Part shown: piece by piece, positions 58,145 to 64,000 of the stretch
Position numbering within the stretch: position 1 is the stretch's first letter
Layout of the letters: the number at the start of each line of letters is the position of its first letter
Assembly (NCBI GenBank): GCA_963766345.1
Contig: CAVXZL010000008.1
Location: forward strand, 124,001-188,000
Length of the DNA: 64,000 nt
Direction of reading: 5' to 3'
From: DASVFB01 sp963766345
Lineage (GTDB): Bacteria > Actinomycetota > Thermoleophilia > Gaiellales > Gaiellaceae
Notes under the pieces: generated by a model
What the model was told of the DNA's origin: nothing
Databases searched by the model: none
Seen by the model: only the letters and a program-made list of their open reading frames with translations
Position numbers and translations under genes: made by a program

Positions 58145-59594
58145 GTGTTCGCGGCTCTTGTCGGGCTCGCATTCGACAACGGGGGCTTCTTCTCCGGCGC
58201 CTGGGCGACTGCCGCGGTCGGCCTGTTCTGGGTCGCAGCGCTCGTTCTCTTGCTCCGCGACGAAATCGAGGTCTCACGACTCGAGTGGTGGTGGCTCGGA
58301 CTGCTGGCCGCATTTCTTCTGTGGACCACGCTCTCCCTCGCGTGGTCGGTCAATCACGCCGAGCCGTGGCTCGAGGTTCGACGCGGCCTCGTATACCTCG
58401 GGGGGGCGGCAACGATCGCGTTCACGGCCACTCGACGCGCGACCGAGGACGTCCTGATCGGAGTCTGGGCTGCCGCGAGTCTCGTCATCGCCTATGCCCT
58501 CGGGCGTTACCTCCTCGAGCCGGGTGCGCCTGACCAGTTCCAGCTGAATCTCCTCTTTCGGCCCGTCGGCTACGCCAACGGGTTGGCGATCTTCACCGGG
58601 ATGGCGTCCATCGTCGGCATCGCACTTGCGGCACACGCGACGTCGCGCGGGTTGCGTGCGGTTGCCGCAGCATCGATCGCGCCCTCTCGCGGCAGCGCTC
58701 TCCTTGACGGCGAGTCGCGCAAGCGCACTTGCCGTCGTCTCCGGCCTGGCCGCGATGTTCCTGGTCGATCGGCGACGTCTGCGGCTCGGCATCCTCGTCG
58801 TCCTCATCGCCCCGGCGGCCGCGTTTGCCGTTGCGCTGTCCGAACAGAGCGGGCTATCCGACGCGGTGCGGACGACCGAGCCTGGGCGTCAGGGCAGGCT
58901 GCTCGCCGTTTGGCTGTTCCTTCTCGCGGCGGCGCTGGCTGCCGCACCCGCGCTGGCGGAGCGCATCTCCTCGCGCGTGCGACCGCCGCGCCGAGCGGGC
59001 AGCCGAGGTGTCGCGGCGATCGCCCTCATCGCGTTGCTCGTGGTCGCAGCCGTCGTCTCTTTCGGACGTGTTCCGGGGTTCTTCTCGACGGGCGCTCGCC
59101 CGGCATACCTCCGCGTCGCATGGACGGAGTACGGCGAGCATCCACTCCTCGGCTCGGGCGCGGGAACGTTCGCGGACTACTGGCTGCGGGACGGCGACCC
59201 ATCGTTGGCCGGCGGCGCCCTCGATGCGCACAACCTCTACGTCGAGACCCTGGCCGAGCTCGGCCCTGTCGGGCTAGCGCTGCTCGCGGCGACCCTCGCA
59301 CTGCCCCTCGCGGCTGCATTCACGGCTCGAACGCATCCGTTAACCGCCGGAGCGATCGGCGCCTACGTCGCCTTTCTTGCGCACGCGGCGCTCGATTGGG
59401 ACTGGGAGCTGCCGGTCGTGACGCTGGCGGGACTCGCCTGTGCCGCCTCGGTCCTCGTCGCCGCCCGTGACGCCGATCGTGTCCGCCGGGCGACGCCGGC
59501 AGCGAGGGCCGCGCTGCTCACTGTCGTCGTCCTGCTCGCGCTGTTCGCGTTGACCGGTGAGGTCGTTCCAGGACTAGGAGGAACGTTCCACTGA
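58145..59594 (+). pseudogene. O-antigen ligase-like (Wzy_C) membrane protein gene with frameshift
   Basis: From GTG 58145 one frame encodes several helices (LVGLAFDNGGFF, WWWLGLLAAFLLWTTLSLAW) up to about 58672. The protein then continues one frame over with LAAALSLTASRASALAVVSG and AMFLVDRRRLRLGILVVLI, the Wzy_C-type loop LRVAWTEYGEHPLLGSGAGT then DYWLRDGDP, AHNLYVETLAELGPVGLAL, and more helices to TGA at 59594. Removing one C in the CCC near 58680 rejoins the frames. The whole would be a protein of about 480 residues with 10-12 helices, for polysaccharide polymerisation or ligation. Possibly inactivated, or a sequence error. Confidence 0.75.
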
Positions 59595-59598
59595 AAGC

Positions 59599-59625
59599 CG
59601 AGAGCCCCGCGATGCGGGGCTCTCG
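59599..59625. terminator. Bidirectional terminator between convergent genes
   Basis: CGAGAGCCCCGC and GCGGGGCTCTCG (12 base pairs) enclose GAT, just after the ligase-like gene and before the end of the opposite-strand His-rich protein gene. Flanking AAAG and the A-rich side give partial tracts. Confidence 0.75.
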
Positions 59626-59646
59626 CTGAAACTCGCCTGGACGGCG

Positions 59647-60087
59647 CTACTTGCCGTGGCCCTTGGCGTTCTCGTTCGCGTGGTCGTTGGCGTGATCGCC
59701 GCTCTTGCCCTGCTGACCGCTCTGCGTCTGGCCCTGCGTGCCGGCGTTCCCGCTCTTCCCGTGCTGCTCGTCGCTCTTGCCGTGGTGCTGGTCGTTCTTG
59801 CCGTGATGCTCGGAATGGTTCCCGTGCTTCGCCGGAGCCGGGCAGGCGCCTTGCGTGTCGCCGTGCTTCTGGTGCGCCGGCCACGCCTTGTTGCTGATCC
59901 TGATCGTCACCGTCGGATGCTTCTTCGAGTGCGTGTGGTGGCAGATCGTGATCTTGTACTGACGCGCCGCAGCGCTCGAGCTGGCGAAGCTCGTGCCCCC
60001 GAAGACCCCGAGCGGAACCAGCAAGGCCGCGGACAGAACCGCCGCCGCACCGATCCGTCTGCGTCTTGTACCGCCTGGTTTGCTCAC
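59647..60087 (-). CDS. Secreted His/Lys/Gly-rich protein
   Basis: 146 residues from GTG at 60087, with AAGGAGGAG 9 bases before it. The signal peptide is IGAAAVLSAALLVPLGVFGG after a basic start. A compact domain (YKITICHHTHSKKHPTVTIR, AWPAHQKHGDTQGACP) with two Cys and several His recurs in secreted proteins of unknown function. The last 60 residues are a hydrophilic repeat-like tail of HGK/HHGK/QHGK units (EHHGKNDQHHGKSDEQHGK). Metal binding is a reasonable guess for the His clusters. Confidence 0.8.
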   Translation of the reverse strand: MSKPGGTRRRRIGAAAVLSAALLVPLGVFGGTSFASSSAAARQYKITICHHTHSKKHPTVTIRISNKAWPAHQKHGDTQGACPAPAKHGNHSEHHGKNDQHHGKSDEQHGKSGNAGTQGQTQSGQQGKSGDHANDHANENAKGHGK

Positions 60088-60226
60088 GTGCTCGTCTCCT
60101 CCTTCATGTTGGTACCTGTCTACCTAGATACCGCAATCCGTCAAATCTTGTGCTCGGCTGGCGAAAAACGTAACCCGCGACCGGGTCCTATCGGCTCTCG
60201 GCGCGTTCGGCTTGAGCCGCGCCTCG

Positions 60227-60886
60227 CTACGTGATCACAAGAGGCGAATCAGGATCGCCGGTGAGGGCATGACCGTTCACGTCGGAGACGGGGTGCCTGA
60301 GAGCGAGGGCAACCGCCTCCGTCCGGCTTCGCACGTCGAGCTTCGTCAGAACGCGCTGGATGTGGGTGCCAACGGTCTTCGGGCTGATGAAGAGGGCATC
60401 GGCAATTTCCGCCTGGTTCGAGCCGCCCGTGAGTAGGTCGAGCACCTGGCGCTCGCGCGCCGACAGGACGTCGAGCGCGCCGTCGTCGGTGCTCGGAAGG
60501 TGATCGACGTTCGACCGTCGCGCGAGCCGCCACACGCGCGCGACGAGCTCGCCGGGATCGACGGGTTTGACCATGTAATCGTCGGCGCCGAGGAGGATTC
60601 CGGCGGCCCGGTCGAACGGCTCCATGCGCTGGCCCGAGATCATCATCACCCCGATCTCGTCTCCGCGATCCTTGATCTGGCGGCAGAGTTCGTAGCCGCT
60701 CACGCCGGGTAGGCCGACATCGGTCACCACGACGTCGGGCCGCTGCTCGTCGATGACTATCAGAGCCTCTTCGGCGCTCGAGACGGCGACCGTCTCGTAA
60801 CCGGCCCGGTCGAGAACCGTTCCCAGCAACTCCCGGAATGCAGGATCGTCGTCTACGAGGACGACATAACTCCGCTGCTCAGCCAC
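60227..60886 (-). CDS. NarL/FixJ-type response regulator
   Basis: 219 residues. The receiver domain lies at 6-120: VVLVDDDPAFRELLGTVLDR with the acidic pair, phospho-acceptor Asp in PDVVVTDVGLPGVSGYELC near 55, and VKPVDPGELVARV with the conserved Lys. A LuxR-type HTH follows at about 142-200 (LSARERQVLDLLTGGSNQAE, ISPKTVGTHIQRVLTKLDVR). No kinase is adjacent. A DNA-binding regulator activated by phosphorylation. Confidence 0.93.
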   Translation of the reverse strand: MAEQRSYVVLVDDDPAFRELLGTVLDRAGYETVAVSSAEEALIVIDEQRPDVVVTDVGLPGVSGYELCRQIKDRGDEIGVMMISGQRMEPFDRAAGILLGADDYMVKPVDPGELVARVWRLARRSNVDHLPSTDDGALDVLSARERQVLDLLTGGSNQAEIADALFISPKTVGTHIQRVLTKLDVRSRTEAVALALRHPVSDVNGHALTGDPDSPLVIT

Positions 60887-61208
60887 CGCACGCTCCGCTC
60901 TTCCCCGCTCTCCCCCGAGTCGACTTGATACCCGGGCCGCACCTTCTTTTTAGCGCAAATGTGTCATTCGTTCAACCCAACCTAGTTGGTTCGTGTAGGC
61001 GCAGGACCTACAAGCCCGGCGTCAAGATCGGGTCTTTGCAGGCTTGTAGCGTCTGCGCCGCCCGCGTAGCGTTGGTGTGAATCTGCGTGTGGACTACCCC
61101 TGGGGAGGGCGATCGGGCGTTATGCGGCTGCGTGCAAGCGGTGTGCATCGAGGGCCGATGGTACGAACCTGGCCATCCACGCGAAAACCCATGAGGGAGG
61201 ACTTCTAG
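60887..61208. other. 322-base intergenic region between divergent genes
   Basis: No gene is supported here. It must hold divergent promoters for the response regulator and the Ig-repeat protein, but I cannot place them with confidence. It contains a small inverted repeat CCAAC-CTA-GTTGG at 60977-60989, a much larger stem-loop at 60998-61059 (separate entry), and the ribosome site GAGGGAGGA at about 61193-61201 for the gene at 61209. It is less GC-rich around 60940-60990 than its surroundings. Confidence 0.6.
60998..61059 (+). ncRNA. Structured 5' leader or palindromic element
   Basis: GGCGCAG (60998-61004) pairs with CTGCGCC (61053-61059). After a 3x3 internal loop (GAC/CGT), CTACAAGCC (61008-61016) pairs with GGCTTGTAG (61041-61049). 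The 24-base loop contains a weaker CAAGA/TCTTG pairing. Sixteen strong base pairs in 62 bases is unlikely by chance. It does not match a riboswitch class I know. It lies about 150 bases before the Ig-repeat protein, so it could be a 5' leader structure, a small RNA or a protein-binding palindrome. Confidence 0.45.
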
Positions 61209-63782
61209 ATGGCAAAACGAATGATGGGGCCGAAGGGAAGCACGCGGAGGCGCCGCTTTCTGTTCGTGCCGCTCCTGTTGGCTGCGTGTATCGCGCTGTT
61301 CGTTGTCGCGGGCGCGCAGGCCGTGCACGACACGACCCTGTTCCAGTTGGACGGGAACGCCCTGAGTAGCGATACGTCCGTCGCTTTCTCGGGCGGCACT
61401 ACGACAGGGGTGGACGACTGGGACAACGTCTGTCACCAGGTCGACCCAGTTGCCTGTCCGTCCCCGTTTACTAACACGCACGGCGCGACCGCCGTGTCGT
61501 GGAGCGCGGAGGCAAACCCGAGCAGCTCGATCTTCACGGGCGGCGGGTCCAAGGATCCACAGGACATCTCGAACTGGGCCTGGAAGGATGCCGGCGGCCT
61601 GCCGGACAAGGACAACCTCCAGCACGGCTTCGCGGCCCGGTACTCGGTGCCGTCGAACGCGAATTGTCCGGGAGCCGGCGGCAACACCGATGGCACCAAG
61701 AACTGTGACGTCCTGTTCTTCGGGTCAGACCGCTTCGACAACAGCGGGGACGCGCAGCAGGGCTTCTGGTTCTTCCAGAACAAGGTCACGCTGGGCAACA
61801 CGCCGGTCGGCGGCGGTTCCAGCTTCAACGGCGTGCACAAGCTCGGTGACCTCCTCATCATCAGCGACTTCAGCAACGGCGGCACCACCTCGTTCATCTC
61901 GGTGTACAAGTGGAATCCCGCCGTCAGTGGGAACCTCGAACTGCTGTCGTAGTCCGGGAACGCCAGGTGTGACCTTCAGGGGGCCAAAGACGCCTTCTGT
62001 GGCATCGTCAACTCGACCACGAAGCCGATGCCGTGGTCGTTCCTCGACAAGAGCGGAACGCCGAACAACGGCGCTCTGAACGGAGAGTTCTACGAAGGCG
62101 GCGTCAACCTGTCGGCCTTCAACCTGGGCGGCGAGTGCTTCGCGAGCATCGCCTCCGAGACCCGCTCCTCCACGTCCACGACGGCGACCCTGAAGGACTT
62201 CGTCCTCGGACAGTTCGCGGTCTGTGGAGCGACGATCACAACGACCCCGAGCGCAGGGGCGGGCGGCGAAGTCTCGCCCGGCACGAGCGTGACGGACCTC
62301 GCGACGGTTCAGGGATCGGGTACAACGAGCCCACCGACGCCTACCGGGAACGTGACCTTCTTCATGTGCTCATTCGCTGCAGGCAGCACGGACACCTGCG
62401 ACGGGAGCACAGGCCACGTCGGCACTCAGGTCGGAAGCCCGGTGGCTCTCGCCGACTCGAGCCCACCGCCGGGCGAGGCACAAGCCACGTCGGCTGCGGT
62501 GAACACGTCGGGCACGCCACTGTTGCCGGGACGGTACTGCTTCCGGGCGACGTGGCCTGGCGACACGAACTACACCGACGGTCCGTATGTCCACTCTGGC
62601 ACGGGCAACTCGGAGTGCTTCACGGTCCGGCAGATCGCCACTACGACCGTCACGACACCCTCCAACGGAAGCGGCGTCGCACTGACGAGCCCGGTGGCGC
62701 TCGGCACCCTGCTCTTCGACAAGGCAGTGGTGACAGGAACCGCCGCGGGTGGTAATCCCCCGGGCACCGTGGCCTTCTTCGTCTGCGACCCGACGCAAGT
62801 CCAGGGCGCAGCCGGGGCGGAGACGTGTGCGACCGGCGGCACGGCGCTGAGCGGGAATCCGCGTACGCTCGTGGCGGATGCGAACTCGAACCCGCCGTCA
62901 TCGTCGGTTCTGTCGAGCCCGGGTGTGACCGCGAACAAAGCCGGAGTGTGGTGCTTCCGGGCTGTCTATACGCCGTCCGGTACCACCTACACCGGCTCGA
63001 GTGACTCAGCTCACACCGAGTGCGTCACCGTGAGCCCGGACACGACGAGCACCGTCACGACGCCGCAGGCGCCGGCCGGCACCAACATCACCCTTCCGGT
63101 GGCCGTTGGCACGTCGGTGTTCGACAAGGCCGTCGTCACGGGCACGACCGCCGGCGGCACGCCGACCGGCACGGTCGACTTCTTCATCTGCAGCCCGCTG
63201 CAGGTGCAGGGCACCGCTGGCTCAGAGACGTGCACCGCGGGCGGCACTGCGCTGGCGGACAACCCGCGCACGCTCTCGGCGGACGCAAACTCCAATCCGC
63301 CGTCGGCTTCGGTCACGTCGAGCCCCGCTGTCGTCGCGAACATGGTCGGCGTTTGGTGCTTCCGCGCCGTGTTCACGCCGGGCGGGACCAACGCGGCCAA
63401 CTACACCGGCTCGAGCGATTCCAACCACACGGAGTGCTTCACCGTGCGTGACTCGACGTCGGCAACGTCAGCCCAGGACTGGCTGCCGAACGACTCGGCG
63501 ACGGTCACGTCGGCGGGCGACACGAATCTGAACGGCACGCTGTCGTTCACGCTCTACTCGGGCGGCAACTGTGGCGAGACCTCCGGGAGCATCCTGATTC
63601 CGGCGGAGACGTTCACGTTGACGGACGAGAACTCGCCGGCCACGAGGAGCACGTCGAACAGCACGGTCAAGGTGAGCGCGTCGACGACGACGTCGTGGAA
63701 GGTCGTCTTCACCAGCAGCGACCCGCTGGTCGACGGCTTCACGAAGTGCACCGAGACCACGAGCCTGACGATCGCCAACTAG
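61209..63782 (+). pseudogene. Large secreted Ig-like-repeat surface protein with one in-frame TAG
   Basis: Read through, the frame gives 857 positions from ATG at 61209 with one amber codon at 61950-61952. Residues 1-36 are a signal peptide (RRRRFLFVPLLLAACIALFV). Residues 40-340 form a secreted N-terminal domain (LFQLDGNALSSDTSVAFSGG; after the TAG, GEFYEGGVNLSAF and TRSSTSTTATLKDFVLGQF). Three Ig-like units follow (62225-63446) with conserved Cys in WCFRA/YCFRA and ECFTV, then a C-terminal Ig-like domain (LYSGGNCGETSG, SWKVVFTSSDPLVDGF). There is no LPxTG or membrane anchor. As written, translation stops after 247 residues. Nonsense mutation, readthrough or sequence error are all possible. 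Confidence 0.75.
62640..63446 (+). repeat. Tandem Ig-like repeats in the surface protein
   Basis: Units at about 62640-63032 and 63042-63446 are close copies: FDKAVVTGTAAGG and FDKAVVTGTTAGG, NPRTLVADANSNPPSSSV and NPRTLSADANSNPPSASV, WCFRAVYTP and WCFRAVFTP, both ending in HTEC(V/F)TV. A more diverged unit precedes them at about 62225-62635. Confidence 0.85.
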
Positions 63783-63810
63783 CGAGGTAACGGCTCGTTC
63801 CACGAGGTAA

Positions 63811-63845
63811 GAGAAGGCCCCGGCTCCAAGAGCCGGGGCCTTCTC
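63811..63845 (+). terminator. Strong 16-base-pair terminator hairpin
   Basis: GAGAAGGCCCCGGCTC and GAGCCGGGGCCTTCTC enclose CAA, 28 bases after the surface-protein stop. There is no long T-tract, but it is the most stable hairpin in the region. The remaining bases 63846-64000 hold nothing I can support. Confidence 0.8.
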
Positions 63846-64000
63846 CATCTCTCGAGGGCGTGCGCATACCCGTCGAGTGCATCTGGCAGACCGCTAGGCA
63901 CCGTCGAGAGAGCGCACGTGCCAGCGCCGACTTCTCGGTCGTGACAGCGGACTCGCCCGCGGTGACGGTGCGTGGTGCTTCCGCGCAGATTGCGTTCTGA

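Noticed and set aside
61950..61952. TAG recoding as a general feature of the genome
   Set aside because: Many intact genes here (for example nusA, carA, corA) end in TAG at the expected place, so TAG is a normal stop.
63846..64000. Small ORF or Ig-repeat fragment at the right edge
   Set aside because: A short frame ending at TGA 63998-64000 and a WCFRA-like stretch in another frame can be found, but neither has a start, context or length sufficient for support.

Overview
The window is about 70% GC, densely packed, and has the gene content and gene order of a high-GC actinobacterium. Pointers are an actinobacterial integration host factor (mIHF) next to gmk-rpoZ-coaBC, LexA boxes of the CGAAC-N4-GTTCG type, a PyrR-controlled pyr operon, tRNA genes without an encoded CCA end, and a BTAD/SARP regulator. 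A deep-branching lineage such as Thermoleophilia/Gaiellales is my inference, not something the sequence proves.

Layout. 1-7 kb: a partial HD/LuxR regulator, tRNA-Gly, a metallo-beta-lactamase-fold hydrolase, a HIT hydrolase, a broken amidase, CorA, an MFS carrier, an orphan HicB-like protein and a MarR regulator facing a secreted beta-propeller. 8-17 kb: a GAF/PAS histidine kinase, a decayed glycosyltransferase, a LURP-one-like protein, a methyltransferase, and a large SARP-type ATPase regulator divergent from a cupin / collagen-like collar protein / methyltransferase set. 17-25 kb: two tRNAs, a pappalysin-like protease, an enolase-superfamily epimerase overlapping a DUF1611 protein (a likely D-glutamate catabolic pair), a secreted glycosidase-like protein, a phosphodiesterase, an SOS-controlled LysM protein, RNase Z and an Erm-like rRNA methyltransferase.

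25.7-40.4 kb: the pyrimidine operon pyrR-pyrB-pyrC-(broken nucleotidyltransferase)-carA-carB-pyrK, then two small secreted paralogues and two ABC permeases, then pyrD-mihF-gmk-rpoZ-coaBC. A PyrR-binding hairpin and a 14-residue leader ORF precede pyrR. pyrE and pyrF are absent. 40.4-46.7 kb: MoxR ATPase, DUF58 protein and transglutaminase, then a nucleotidyltransferase, a TPR protein, D-aminoacyl-tRNA deacylase and a membrane protein. 46.8-58.1 kb: the classical rimP-nusA-ylxR-infB-DUF503-rbfA-nrnA-truB-riboflavin kinase block, a gamma-glutamyltransferase on the opposite strand, and rpsO-pnp with a long hairpin between them. 58.1-64 kb: accessory genes (frameshifted O-antigen ligase-like gene, His-rich secreted protein, NarL-type response regulator, and a large secreted Ig-repeat protein interrupted by one in-frame TAG).

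Recurring themes. At least four well-conserved genes (carB, pyrK, dtd, ylxR) can only start at CTG, each at a junction touching or overlapping the preceding stop. Broken genes (amidase, glycosyltransferase, nucleotidyltransferase, O-antigen ligase, collar fragment, amber-interrupted surface protein) are accessory, while about 30 kb of core genes is intact, which argues for real gene decay rather than random sequence error. The best regulatory find is the LysM gene at 22438: a -35 TTGACA and two perfect LexA boxes, the second covering its start codon, which looks like an SOS cell-division inhibitor of the YneA/ChiZ kind.
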